From Chryseobacterium soli (GTDB lineage: Bacteria > Bacteroidota > Bacteroidia > Flavobacteriales > Weeksellaceae), in assembly GCF_000737705.1 (NCBI RefSeq), contig NZ_JPRH01000006.1:124001-188000 (forward strand): a stretch of DNA of 64,000 nt. The letters run 5' to 3'. Under the pieces are notes generated by a model. The model was given only the letters and a program-made list of their open reading frames with translations, had not been told where the DNA came from and did no database searches. A program made the translations under genes and the position numbers. Positions within the stretch are counted from its first letter, which is position 1. Each line of letters opens with the position of its first letter. This document shows, piece by piece, positions 54,053-62,675 of the stretch.

Positions 54053-55541
54053 CGAAATAGCGTACTAATATTTGATTATCCAGCCGATTTACTTCAACGT
54101 CAGCTGCCTTCATATCTTTAGTAAAATATGACAGCTGCCTGAAGTTGTAATCATAGAATTTTAAATTAGGGATCTTCCTGTAGATGGTATTATTAATAGG
54201 CTCAAAGGAAGCCATCGAAAAACCCCATTCTCCAAAGGAAGGAACATAGGTGTGATAAGCCGCCGTAAAAGGAAATATCTGATTGACGGTTTTTTCAATA
54301 CACCAGAAAGATTTTGGAGCAAAATAAGGTGATGTAGTCTGAATCACTACTTTGGTATCAGGAGTCGTTAATCTTTCAAGTTCTTTATAAAACTGGAGCG
54401 AATATAATTTTCCTAAGCTGTAATTGGACGGGTCTGGAAAATCAATGATGATCACATCAAATTTTTGTTTGCATTCTTTCACCCAGATATAGGCATCTTT
54501 ATTGATCACTTTAAGTTTAGGGCTTGACATTGAATTTTGGTTCAAGCCTCGCATGGTTTCATTGGTTGTAAAAAAATCGGTCATTTCTCCATCCAGATCA
54601 ACCAGAGTAATATTTTTAACTTCTTTATATTTTAAAACTTCACGTACTGCAAAACCGTCTCCGCCACCTAAAATCAGAACACGCCCAATATTTTTTGCCA
54701 TAGACATCACAGGATGTACCAATGCTTCATGATAACGGTATTCATCAGTAGAGGAAAACTGCAGATTATTATTTAAATACAATCTGAACTCACGGTTATT
54801 TCTGGTGAGTACAATTCTCTGATAGGGAGAACTTTTAGTAAAAACCACATTTTCACCGTACAGTTTCTCTTCGGAATAGGATAAAATTTTATCTGAAAAA
54901 ATAAAAAGTCCAAGCAACAGAATAAATGCTCCGAGGGACTTTATCCGTAAAGAAAACGGTTTTGACAATTCCTTTTTTAAATAGAAACATAAAAAAATAG
55001 CAATGGAAATATTGATCAATCCAAAAAATAATGGTGTTTTTACAATACCTAATTTCGGAATAAGCACAAGAGGAAACAGAATGGAAGCCAACAATGCCCC
55101 AATATAATCGAAAGCAAAGACATTGGAAACTAAATCTTTAAATCCTATCCTGTCTTTTAGAATATTCATTAAAATCGGAATTTCTACTCCTACCAGGCAT
55201 CCTGTAAAAAAGACAAAAAGATATAAAACGCTCTCAAAATGAGCTAGTGTATTGAATAATATGAATAAAACCACCGAGCTTATTCCACCTACAATACCTA
55301 CCAGAATTTCAATTTCTACGAATTTATCGATCAGATTTCCTTTAATGAATTTTGCAAGGTAAGATCCAACCCCCATTGAAAATAAGTATACGCCAATAAT
55401 GAAAGAAAACTGTTTTACAGAATCTCCCAGCAGATAGCTTGCCAGCGCGCCGGCCACCAATTCGTAGATCAGTCCGCAGGTAGCAATGACAAATACCGAG
55501 AACATAAGCAGCATCTCGAGAGGGATCCTCTTTTTATCCAT
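54027..55541 (-). CDS. speE: Membrane-embedded spermidine synthase-like protein (polyamine aminopropyltransferase)
   Basis: 504 residues. The first 225 or so form seven to eight membrane helices of MFS-like character (GVYLFSMGVGSYLAKF and others). The rest is a SpeE-type methyltransferase-fold domain: LGGGDGFAVREVLKY near 290 (decarboxylated-SAM site), then LVDLDGEMTDFF, VIIDFPDPSNYSLGKLYS with the catalytic Asp, and TTSPYFAPKSFWCIEKTV. It transfers aminopropyl groups from decarboxylated SAM to an amine, here probably at the membrane. It overlaps DUF350 (8 bases) and the flavoprotein (26 bases), so the three are coupled. Confidence 0.9.
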   Translation of the reverse strand: MDKKRIPLEMLLMFSVFVIATCGLIYELVAGALASYLLGDSVKQFSFIIGVYLFSMGVGSYLAKFIKGNLIDKFVEIEILVGIVGGISSVVLFILFNTLAHFESVLYLFVFFTGCLVGVEIPILMNILKDRIGFKDLVSNVFAFDYIGALLASILFPLVLIPKLGIVKTPLFFGLINISIAIFLCFYLKKELSKPFSLRIKSLGAFILLLGLFIFSDKILSYSEEKLYGENVVFTKSSPYQRIVLTRNNREFRLYLNNNLQFSSTDEYRYHEALVHPVMSMAKNIGRVLILGGGDGFAVREVLKYKEVKNITLVDLDGEMTDFFTTNETMRGLNQNSMSSPKLKVINKDAYIWVKECKQKFDVIIIDFPDPSNYSLGKLYSLQFYKELERLTTPDTKVVIQTTSPYFAPKSFWCIEKTVNQIFPFTAAYHTYVPSFGEWGFSMASFEPINNTIYRKIPNLKFYDYNFRQLSYFTKDMKAADVEVNRLDNQILVRYFDEEWGKVQ

Positions 55542-55749
55542 GAATTGCTGCGCTTATAATCATTGAAATACCAATAATAAATGCTCCGAAAACTATAGCC
55601 AGAGCAATATTTTTATTTTTTGCGATCTCGTGCCCGGTTTTTTCAGGGGTAAGTTTTTCAATAATGAAATAGCAAACCAGTAAAATGGCAATTCCTAACA
55701 ATGAGTAGAGAACTGAGTTGATAATTGGCAATAGATTAATTGTATCCAT
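55534..55749 (-). CDS. DUF350 small membrane protein (YjfL-like)
   Basis: 71 residues with two membrane helices: SVLYSLLGIAILLVCYFIIEKL and NIALAIVFGAFIIGISMIISAAIHG. A short linker LTPEKTGHEIAKNKN and a Gly/Ser-rich second helix match DUF350, which usually occurs as tandem two-helix units; this one is a single unit. DUF350 (YjfL) proteins co-occur with spermidine synthase-like, DUF4178 and ATP-grasp genes. Function unknown. Confidence 0.85.
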   Translation of the reverse strand: MDTINLLPIINSVLYSLLGIAILLVCYFIIEKLTPEKTGHEIAKNKNIALAIVFGAFIIGISMIISAAIHG

Positions 55750-55760
55750 AGTTTATATTT

Positions 55761-55955
55761 TTATTTGTGATAATATCTGTAGAATCCGGTTCCTGATGAA
55801 TGACTTCTTGTAGTTCCGTCGCGGAATGTTTCCGTTTTTGCACAGTCGCAAAAGCGGTTTCCACTATAAGTAAGATAGACAAACCAGCTTAGAAAGAATG
55901 TCCCGATAAGAACGAGCAGCCAGTTAGCTTTTATGTAATCGAAAATTCTCTGCAT
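55761..55955 (-). CDS. Small single-span membrane protein, hypothetical
   Basis: 64 residues with one membrane helix (ANWLLVLIGTFFLSWFVYLTY). A basic and aromatic tail follows, with a CDC pair (FCDCAKTETFRDGTTRSHSS) and Tyr/His-rich end. No family recognised. It is 12 bases before DUF350 and 3 bases after the DUF4178 stop, so it is clearly part of the operon. The CxC and His residues hint at metal binding, unproven. Confidence 0.7.
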   Translation of the reverse strand: MQRIFDYIKANWLLVLIGTFFLSWFVYLTYSGNRFCDCAKTETFRDGTTRSHSSGTGFYRYYHK

Positions 55956-55957
55956 AA

Positions 55958-57424
55958 CTAAACCTGATAGGGTGAATTTGAACTGTTATTCCATTTTGCT
56001 TTTTCGAAATATCCTTTCCCGACATGGCAGATGATACCGAATGCGATCAACAGGGTCAGAACAATCCCGAAATTCCAGAAAGAAACCGGCTGCCATATGG
56101 CTTTAATCCTGACTGACGGATTGGCTTCAGATTTTTGTGGATATCCGTATTCTATAGGAATGGCAAATGTAATAATGGAATCTAATTTCTGTATTTCTTT
56201 AGGTTGATTCAGCCAATTATTCATTCCAATAATTTCATTTTTCAGCATGTCTCTCTGAGAATAGCTTTGAATGTTTTTAGTTTTATTATTTCTTATATAG
56301 AACTCTCCCTTATCATTCCCAATGACAGAAAAATCTCCGTTATTCAACTGATATCCCGTTTTAAAAGGGTCCGGTATCCCCCCCTCTTTTTCTGCCGAGA
56401 TCAGGAAGTGATATTTCCCCGGAGCTACACCGCAAATATTAAATTCTTCGTTCCGGCTACCTTCATTCCAGCTTTCACCACCTTCGAATCCCGAATATCT
56501 CTCGATATCTTTTGAAGTATACCTCATTTCATTGGTCTTTTCGTTGACCAGACTTAGACTAACATTAGCCCAGGAGTTATCAACATCAGAATAAGCCTGT
56601 ACCTCTAAAGGTGCCGATCCACCGGAAAGTTCGAAACTTTTGCTCACCAGTTCCTTATCTGTGACGGATGCAAATTCTATTTCCTGTTCAAAAATGTTTG
56701 CGTTGGTTCTTGACATTACCAGATTCAGCTGGATCAGGCAGATCAGAAGAGCTGTTAAGGCCAGAATATTAATCGCCTGCCTTACATTTATATAAAAAGG
56801 CTGTACAATTCCAATTCCATAATAATTGGGAAGATCCGTAATATTGAATGCTTTTTTTACGGTTGATTTGGCAATATGTTTTCCGGTAAAATATTCAACA
56901 GAGCTATCGGATTGCTCCTGTGAGATCATTCTGCTTCCATTCACATATTCTTTGTAAGTTGCAATATTGAAGTCGAGTTTGTCTTCAAAAAAACCTGCAG
57001 CCGCATGAATCGTACATGGTGTTGTTTCATACCAGCGATAGGTAGTATCAACAAGCTGTATTAATTTAGAACTTTTATGTTTGATATTGACCGGGGATTG
57101 AGGCAGCAGAAAAACCCAGTGCCCTTCACTTTCGCTTAAAAAAGCATCATTTCCCTTTTCATCTTTAAGATAGTATTCTCTCCAATATACATTAGTGCCA
57201 TACTTCCTGGTAATAGTGCCAGTAACATGGTACTGAATATTATTGATCAACCCTTTTTTTCCAATTTCCAATACCACATTTTCAATCGGCTTTTTTACAA
57301 CCTTTAATGATGTATTTTGCGATATATCAATCAGATTAGAACATGACCTGCAAATATACTCTACTGCAGGAAAGGTAAATTCATAGTTATTATCAGTTTT
57401 ACAGACTGGACAGACGTAATGCAT
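55958..57424 (-). CDS. DUF4178 domain protein with N-terminal zinc ribbon and membrane helices
   Basis: 488 residues. Two CxxC pairs start the protein (CPVCKTD and CRSCSNL, about 4-28), forming a zinc ribbon. The DUF4178-like beta-domain (about 30-160) contains TYRWYETTPCTIHAAAGFFED. A helix lies about 218-240 (INILALTALLICLIQLNLVM) and another near 465. Between them is an extracytoplasmic domain with FELSGGSAPLEVQAYSDVDN. DUF4178 proteins occur next to spermidine synthase-like, AdoMet decarboxylase and DUF350 genes. Biochemical role unknown. It starts 2 bases after the SpeH stop. Confidence 0.8.
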   Translation of the reverse strand: MHYVCPVCKTDNNYEFTFPAVEYICRSCSNLIDISQNTSLKVVKKPIENVVLEIGKKGLINNIQYHVTGTITRKYGTNVYWREYYLKDEKGNDAFLSESEGHWVFLLPQSPVNIKHKSSKLIQLVDTTYRWYETTPCTIHAAAGFFEDKLDFNIATYKEYVNGSRMISQEQSDSSVEYFTGKHIAKSTVKKAFNITDLPNYYGIGIVQPFYINVRQAINILALTALLICLIQLNLVMSRTNANIFEQEIEFASVTDKELVSKSFELSGGSAPLEVQAYSDVDNSWANVSLSLVNEKTNEMRYTSKDIERYSGFEGGESWNEGSRNEEFNICGVAPGKYHFLISAEKEGGIPDPFKTGYQLNNGDFSVIGNDKGEFYIRNNKTKNIQSYSQRDMLKNEIIGMNNWLNQPKEIQKLDSIITFAIPIEYGYPQKSEANPSVRIKAIWQPVSFWNFGIVLTLLIAFGIICHVGKGYFEKAKWNNSSNSPYQV

Positions 57425-57426
57425 TT

Positions 57427-57786
57427 TTATCGTTGAATCTTGTGTTTTTGAATAGTCCTGGCATTGAAATACTTTACTACCTCATCTGCTATTTTCTCAA
57501 CTTTCTCCGTATTATCCTGGGAATAATTACACAGGAAAACATCAAATGTAAGCTGGCAGAACTCCGGCCAGGTATGAATACAAAGATGTGATTCTTTAAG
57601 ACAAACCGCGGCAGTGAAACTTTGGTTATCAAAAACATGACTTGTAATTCCTACAATCTCTACGTCTTTATTTTCCAACATACTTTGAGTGAATGCTAAA
57701 AAGCCGTCACTATCTAATAGCAAATCTTCCGACTCTGTTTCCAGAGTCAGAAGAATATGTAAGCCTTTACTGGCAGGTGATTCCAA
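57427..57786 (-). CDS. speH: S-adenosylmethionine decarboxylase proenzyme (class 1b, SpeH)
   Basis: A pyruvoyl enzyme that makes decarboxylated SAM for aminopropyl transfer. It is 119 residues in the motif CLKESHLCIHTWPEFC. Autocleavage is expected between E65 and S66, with H71 and C86 at +5 and +20 as in T. maritima (S63, H68, C83). The CNYSQDN stretch follows. Initiation must be TTG, since no in-frame ATG precedes the conserved KGLHILL segment. It heads the tightly packed block with DUF4178 2 bases downstream. Confidence 0.93.
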   Translation of the reverse strand: MESPASKGLHILLTLETESEDLLLDSDGFLAFTQSMLENKDVEIVGITSHVFDNQSFTAAVCLKESHLCIHTWPEFCQLTFDVFLCNYSQDNTEKVEKIADEVVKYFNARTIQKHKIQR

Positions 57787-57809
57787 TGTGTATATTTCTT
57801 AATTATCTA

Positions 57810-58733
57810 TTATTTTTTAGGAAGAAAAACCTCAGCAAGCATACATCTTGCACTTCCTCCGCCATTCACTTCAATGGTATTGAGATCTGAATAAATAATC
57901 TCGCAGTATTTTTCAATGGCTGAAACCTGTTCCGGCGTTAATGACTGGTAAGCCGTCTGGCTCATGACCAAAAACTTCTGTCCTTCTGTGTTCTGTACCT
58001 GAAGCATATTTCCTGCAAACTGCTGCATCTGTTCTTCCGAGATTTCAATAATTTCTTTTCCGGAATTTTTGATCGTTTCAATGACTTTGCTTCTTTCCAG
58101 TTCATTATCGATACAATCCAGGCAGATGACTACAAACTGATCTGCCACACACATCATAACGTTCGTATGATAAATGGGAAGCCTTTCTGAGCCTACGGTC
58201 TGGAAAGAATGGAAAACAACAGGCGTAAATCCATATTTTCCACAAAATTCTCTGAATAACGCTTCATCCAATCTCAAAGAAACCGATCCGTAAGCGATTT
58301 TATTATCGTGATCGAAGATCATACTTCCCGTACCTTCCAAAAAGTGTCCCTGAATTTCCGGAAGTGACCAATCGTCAATTTCAGAAACCTCAAAACCTTG
58401 GCCTTTGATCGTTTCAATAATATCATCTCTTCTTTCCACTCTTCTGTTGGAGGCAAACATAGGATATAAAACCACCTTTCCATCGTTATGGAAGCTTACC
58501 CAGTTGTTTGGGAAAATAGAATCCGGTGTGTGAGGATCTAATGTATCTTTTATGGTAATGACATGAATTCCCTTACCCCTTAATTTTTCAACAAAGATTT
58601 TGAATTCTGCCAGCGCTTTATTTTGAATGTCTGCGCCTTTCTGTTCAACCTGAAAGTAATTGTTTTCTGCGGTTTCCGCATTATAACCGAAAGCAATCGG
58701 TTCTATCATTAAAACGGTATCTGTTGTCTGCAT
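57810..58733 (-). CDS. ctlX: Arginine deiminase-related protein (CtlX-like)
   Basis: A 307-residue guanidino-group-modifying enzyme, the CtlX type linked to citrulline use. Signatures are IFPNNWVSFHNDG, YPMFASNRRVERR, FLEGTGSMIFDHDN (acid residues), VCIDCIDNELERS-type region and the catalytic C297 in GGGSARCMLAEV, with His in VVFHSF/IYHTNVMM. Such enzymes hydrolyse citrulline or arginine-like substrates. It is 23 bases upstream of speH, so probably in the same operon, linking guanidino metabolism to polyamine synthesis. Confidence 0.85.
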   Translation of the reverse strand: MQTTDTVLMIEPIAFGYNAETAENNYFQVEQKGADIQNKALAEFKIFVEKLRGKGIHVITIKDTLDPHTPDSIFPNNWVSFHNDGKVVLYPMFASNRRVERRDDIIETIKGQGFEVSEIDDWSLPEIQGHFLEGTGSMIFDHDNKIAYGSVSLRLDEALFREFCGKYGFTPVVFHSFQTVGSERLPIYHTNVMMCVADQFVVICLDCIDNELERSKVIETIKNSGKEIIEISEEQMQQFAGNMLQVQNTEGQKFLVMSQTAYQSLTPEQVSAIEKYCEIIYSDLNTIEVNGGGSARCMLAEVFLPKK

Positions 58734-58800
58734 TGTTTGTTTTATTTAAAAATTAAAAGATTGAAAGACTAAAATCATTCTTTCAAACCTAAAACCTCCC

Positions 58801-59715
58801 TTAGTCACGAACTAAAGGCATTGTTGAGCATCTCAGCAAGCCTCCCATTTTGGAAATCTCTCTATACGGGATCTCTTCTACGGTCATTCCCCATACGTCT
58901 CTCAGATGATTGTTCATTCTTGTAAAAGCTTTGTCTGAAACCACTATTTCAGGAGAAATAGAAAATATATTCGGAAACATTTCAAACATTTCCTGATCGG
59001 TAACGTGGAAACAGTTTTCTTCTCCAAAAATATCGATGATCAGGCGGTAGTCGCTTTCATCTACAAATCCATTTTCATAAATGATGCATTTGTCTTTTCC
59101 AATCGGGTTGAATGTACAGTCTAAATGCAGAATTCCTTCAAACGGAATTTTATCATTTTTCTTTAATTCTAAATCGATGATTCTTTTTTTAGGAAAATAT
59201 TCTTTTAGAATTTCTATCGCGTATTCGTTGGTTCTTGCTGTTTTATAGTTTCTGTAATCTTCACTGAAACATGTACCGATGAATAGAAAATCATCCCATA
59301 CAATCACATCTCCGCCTTCAATATGTGCCGTTTCCGGAAGATTGATGATCTTTCTCCACGCCACCTTTTCATAAACATTTTTGTAGGCGTCCTGTTCATC
59401 TGCCCGGTCTGCAATGACATTGGAAATAATCATTTTATCATCAATCACAAAAGCCACATCTCTGGCAAAAACCTGATTATAATCTTCGATGATACTTGGA
59501 CGGAACACTTCAACATCATATTTTTTCAGTACTGCTTCAAAAGCATTCATTTCATCAATAATATCCGCTTCCTTTGGATACATATGGTTCTCGATGGAAT
59601 AATATGATTTGGCATCATAGCTTTCTTCAAGGGTGGGAACGGGTCCCATAGAATTAGGTTGGCCCAGAACAACTGATCTTAGCCTTCCCGTTTCGTTTTT
59701 AATATTTAGTTTCAT
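58801..59715 (-). CDS. Amidinotransferase/DDAH-like hydrolase
   Basis: A 304-residue protein of the arginine deiminase/DDAH fold. Substrate-binding acids are in FARDVAFVIDDK and HIEGGDVIVW, a catalytic His in GILHLDCTFNP, and the nucleophile C296 in GGLLRCSTMPLVRD at the extreme C-terminus. The reaction is not fixed by motifs: arginine or methylarginine hydrolysis, agmatine-type deimination or amidino transfer are all possible. First gene of the leftward chain and followed after 67 bases by the CtlX-like gene. Confidence 0.8.
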   Translation of the reverse strand: MKLNIKNETGRLRSVVLGQPNSMGPVPTLEESYDAKSYYSIENHMYPKEADIIDEMNAFEAVLKKYDVEVFRPSIIEDYNQVFARDVAFVIDDKMIISNVIADRADEQDAYKNVYEKVAWRKIINLPETAHIEGGDVIVWDDFLFIGTCFSEDYRNYKTARTNEYAIEILKEYFPKKRIIDLELKKNDKIPFEGILHLDCTFNPIGKDKCIIYENGFVDESDYRLIIDIFGEENCFHVTDQEMFEMFPNIFSISPEIVVSDKAFTRMNNHLRDVWGMTVEEIPYREISKMGGLLRCSTMPLVRD

Positions 59716-59734
59716 AAAGAGTTATGCAATACTA

Positions 59735-59742
59735 CAAATATA
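59735..59742 (-). promoter_or_regulatory. -7 promoter element of the guanidino/polyamine operon
   Basis: TATATTTG on the minus strand, a full TAnnTTTG match, 19 bases before the ATG of the DDAH-like gene. No TTG at -33. Confidence 0.6.
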
Positions 59743-59973
59743 AGTAAAGGAGGCTATCTGGAAAACTTTTGAATTGTTTTATACTCAGAATTTATCATCA
59801 TACATAGGAATCTTGTGAATAGTCCTTTTACATAGTTCCTTTATTCATGCTAAATCTTCACATTATCCGTTTATATTTTCTTAATAAAAAATCTACAACT
59901 TACTGCTTTCCATCTACGTATGACTTTAAAAAGATATGAAAATTAAAAATAAATTCATAAATTAGTGAAATAG

Positions 59974-59985
59974 TTTTCGCGAAAA
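59974..59985. promoter_or_regulatory. 12-bp palindrome TTTTCGCGAAAA upstream of the peptide gene
   Basis: A perfect palindrome 42 bases before the ATG of the small peptide gene, about 14 bases before a near-consensus TACTTTTA (60000-60007). It is GC-cored in an AT-rich gap and could be an operator. The rest of the 312-base gap holds only the -7 element of the divergent operon. Confidence 0.45.
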
Positions 59986-60027
59986 ATTATACTAAAACTT
60001 ACTTTTAACATTAAACACCAAAAAATC

Positions 60028-60192
60028 ATGAACAAGAAACATCAAGTGCTAAAACATGCACAAAAATTAGGAAGAGATCAACAAAAATCAATCGTAGGAG
60101 GAATCGGACCAACTAAGCCTAGATATTGCTGCGAGTGGGATGATGCAGGAAACTGTACCATCTGGACATGTGGTAACTGCTACTGTCCCTAA
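60028..60192 (+). CDS. Cys-rich double-glycine leader peptide (bacteriocin/RiPP-like precursor)
   Basis: A 54-residue peptide with a strongly charged N-terminal leader (residues 1-25) ending in SIVGG, a typical Gly-Gly processing site. The 29-residue core has six cysteines (C34, C35, C43, C48, C51, C53), three Trp/Tyr and the pattern CC-x7-C-x4-C-x2-C-x-C. The leader resembles the MNKKHxxLKxxxKLGRDQQKxIxGG start of small Bacteroidota peptides. Disulfides or thioether modification are plausible, with export by a peptidase-containing ABC transporter. No such transporter or modifying enzyme is nearby. It ends at its own terminator. Confidence 0.75.
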   Translation: MNKKHQVLKHAQKLGRDQQKSIVGGIGPTKPRYCCEWDDAGNCTIWTCGNCYCP

Positions 60193-60204
60193 CTAAAAAT
60201 AGAC

Positions 60205-60228
60205 AACCCTGCTTCTGTAAGCAGGGTT
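60205..60228. terminator. Terminator after the peptide gene and before the convergent receptor gene
   Basis: A 10-bp perfect stem AACCCTGCTT/AAGCAGGGTT with loop CTGT, usable in both directions. Confidence 0.85.
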
Positions 60229-60231
60229 TAT

Positions 60232-62595
60232 TTATCTTGCTCTGTTTTCTTCTTCTGTTTTCTGAGCTTCCCTTCCCTGATATTTTGAACTTCCAAAATT
60301 ATAGGCTGCCGACACCATCAATTTTTGAGTATCCCACCAATGGATAAAACGGTTATCCATGATTTTTTTATGCCGGAATTCTACCCGCTGATCATAAGAA
60401 TCAAAAATATTATTGAAGCTTAGTTTGGTATTCAGCTTATTGTCTAGCCAGGATTTTTGAACTGAGAGATCAATGGAATACCTAGGTTTTATAACATAAA
60501 GACTATTTCCTGTTTTAGATTCATACGTTGTAAAAATATTGAACGTATATCCTTTTGGAAGGGTGAAGGTCTGATTTAATTTCACATCATAATTGTATAT
60601 TTTTAAGGCAAATACTTCATCGAGATAGGGTCTGAATTCATCATTATAATATCCTGTAAACTGGCTGTTCAGGTTCCACCACTTTGAAATTCTAACCGGA
60701 AAGGCGACTTCCACACTGGCGAATTTCCTGTAAGGCAGATTGGTTCCCAGATATTGCAATACATTGGTTTTAGGATCATACAGCGGATAGCGCGTCATCA
60801 CATCTTTTTCTTTTCCAAATGTAAGAACAGCAGTCCAATTTTTATATCGGTAAACAGCTTTAATCTGATCCGTAAAAGAAGGCTGCAGATAAGGATTTCC
60901 CACCCAATAATTCAATGGACTGAAATAAAACCGAAAAGGATTGAGCTGCGAAAAGACAGGACGGGTGATTTTTCTACTGTAAGAAACAGAAAGTTCGTTG
61001 GAACTATTAAAGGTATAATTGGCACTGAATGATGGCAACCACTCCAGGTATTTTCTTGAGACTACAGAATCTATGGTAATGGCGTTAGAAATACTATTGG
61101 TATTTTCAAACCTCAAACCGGCATTGAGCTGAAGCTTATCAAACTTGTGGCTGTAGGCAATATACCCGGCTATAATTTTTTCTTTATAGGAGAATCGATT
61201 GCTTCGCGAAGGATCAAAAGCAAATTGGTTATTCACAGATAAGGTGTCGTACCGGATATGGTTTCCGGTTTCCGTACTACTGAATTTAAATCCTGCTTCA
61301 AGCGTCGCATTTCCTATTTTTTGCGTGGCATCCGATTGGGCCGTATAAATATGTACCTTATTAAGCATATCTGATTTCCAGTATGATAATAGTTCTGTAC
61401 TCTGCTTATCTTTATTGATAAAATCATCTTTCTGCTTATTTTCAACCAATAGGTAGTTTCCTAAAAAACTCAGCTGAAAGCTTTTATATTGTAAAGAATA
61501 ATCAGCTGTGAGTCCATAATTATTTTGGCGGTATCTATTGGGATTCTGGCTTTCAGTATGGAAAACAAGCTGACTTTCATCCTGATTCGTTGTATACAAA
61601 GAACCTAAGCGCATCCGGTCATTAGATCTGAAATTCCCTCTAAATGATAGTCCCAGCCTGTTTTTTTCATTTATTCTATACTCTACCCCAGATTGAAAAG
61701 TATATACACTGCCTGCATCCCTCTGATCTGTACTGGTTCGCATCACATTCGTATTGGCCAGCTTCTGGAGGGCATTATACCGATAGATCGTTACACCATC
61801 ATTATATCCGGCCTGCATCGTATATCCTATTTTTCCTGTGTTATAAGAAAGATTTAAAGAGTTTTCACGATAGTTGGTCCTATTGGCGGAAACATTCCCA
61901 ATATAGCTTCCTTTCCATCCAAGATTGGTATCCGTTTTAAGTTTGATATCAATAATTCCTTTAAATTCTGCGTCGTATTTTGAGGAGGGATTAGAATTCA
62001 CTTCGAGGGACTCTACCATTTCCGGGGACAGAGATTTCAGATAGGACTGAAGTTCCTGAGGGCTCATCACAACTGGTTTTCCATTGATAAAAATAGCAGG
62101 AGCCACTCTTCCGCCAATAAAAATTGCATCTTCCTGATCGACGGTAACTCCGGGTGTTTTCCTCAATACCTCCAGAATATTAGTGGATGTTTTAAAATCC
62201 TTGTTTCCGGAAACACTCAAGACCATATTTCCATTATTCAACCTCATTTTTTTTGCACCGCCCTTTAGAATGACCTCGGAAATATTTTGAGCCAATGGAA
62301 GAAGCTCAATAATGGTTTCCTGTGTGATGATATCTACTCTCTGGGTTTCATAGTTTTCTTTCCGGATGATAAAATAGGTTCCGGAAGGGATTTCATTGAA
62401 CAGAAACCGGCCTAAAGAATCGGTCAGAATTTTTTGAATGAATTGATCTTCTGACTCCCTGAAAACTGAAATTTCGGCCAGTGCAATTTCTTTTTTTGTT
62501 CCTGAATCCAATACTTTTCCTCCCATACCCTGCTGGGCTTTAATAAAAGATGAGAACAAAAGAACCGGGACAAGAATCCACATGTTGAGCTTCAT
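60232..62595 (-). CDS. TonB-dependent-type outer-membrane receptor with carboxypeptidase-regulatory domain
   Basis: 787 residues: signal peptide 1-20, then a CarboxypepD_reg-like domain (about 22-95, GMGGKVLDSGTKKEIALAE and LGRFLFNEIPSGTYF). The plug (about 120-215) has VLRKTPGVTVDQEDAIFIGG and PAIFINGKPVVMSPQE, and a beta-barrel follows to AAYNFGSSKYQ. It is longer and domain-richer than the two receptors at 44104-48639. A TACTTTTG -7 element lies upstream. Its 3' end faces the Cys-rich peptide gene, and a membrane AraC regulator lies upstream, so it may be regulated by that protein. Confidence 0.85.
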   Translation of the reverse strand: MKLNMWILVPVLLFSSFIKAQQGMGGKVLDSGTKKEIALAEISVFRESEDQFIQKILTDSLGRFLFNEIPSGTYFIIRKENYETQRVDIITQETIIELLPLAQNISEVILKGGAKKMRLNNGNMVLSVSGNKDFKTSTNILEVLRKTPGVTVDQEDAIFIGGRVAPAIFINGKPVVMSPQELQSYLKSLSPEMVESLEVNSNPSSKYDAEFKGIIDIKLKTDTNLGWKGSYIGNVSANRTNYRENSLNLSYNTGKIGYTMQAGYNDGVTIYRYNALQKLANTNVMRTSTDQRDAGSVYTFQSGVEYRINEKNRLGLSFRGNFRSNDRMRLGSLYTTNQDESQLVFHTESQNPNRYRQNNYGLTADYSLQYKSFQLSFLGNYLLVENKQKDDFINKDKQSTELLSYWKSDMLNKVHIYTAQSDATQKIGNATLEAGFKFSSTETGNHIRYDTLSVNNQFAFDPSRSNRFSYKEKIIAGYIAYSHKFDKLQLNAGLRFENTNSISNAITIDSVVSRKYLEWLPSFSANYTFNSSNELSVSYSRKITRPVFSQLNPFRFYFSPLNYWVGNPYLQPSFTDQIKAVYRYKNWTAVLTFGKEKDVMTRYPLYDPKTNVLQYLGTNLPYRKFASVEVAFPVRISKWWNLNSQFTGYYNDEFRPYLDEVFALKIYNYDVKLNQTFTLPKGYTFNIFTTYESKTGNSLYVIKPRYSIDLSVQKSWLDNKLNTKLSFNNIFDSYDQRVEFRHKKIMDNRFIHWWDTQKLMVSAAYNFGSSKYQGREAQKTEEENRAR

Positions 62596-62616
62596 AGATA
62601 GTAAAATTTATAAAGC

Positions 62617-62624
62617 CAAAAGTA
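62617..62624 (-). promoter_or_regulatory. -7 promoter element of the receptor gene
   Basis: TACTTTTG on the minus strand, a full TAnnTTTG match, 21 bases before the ATG. Confidence 0.6.
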
Positions 62625-62675
62625 TAGGAAGGTCGTTGAATGTAAGTTTTGAAGTTTAAATTCCGAAGTGCTGAA

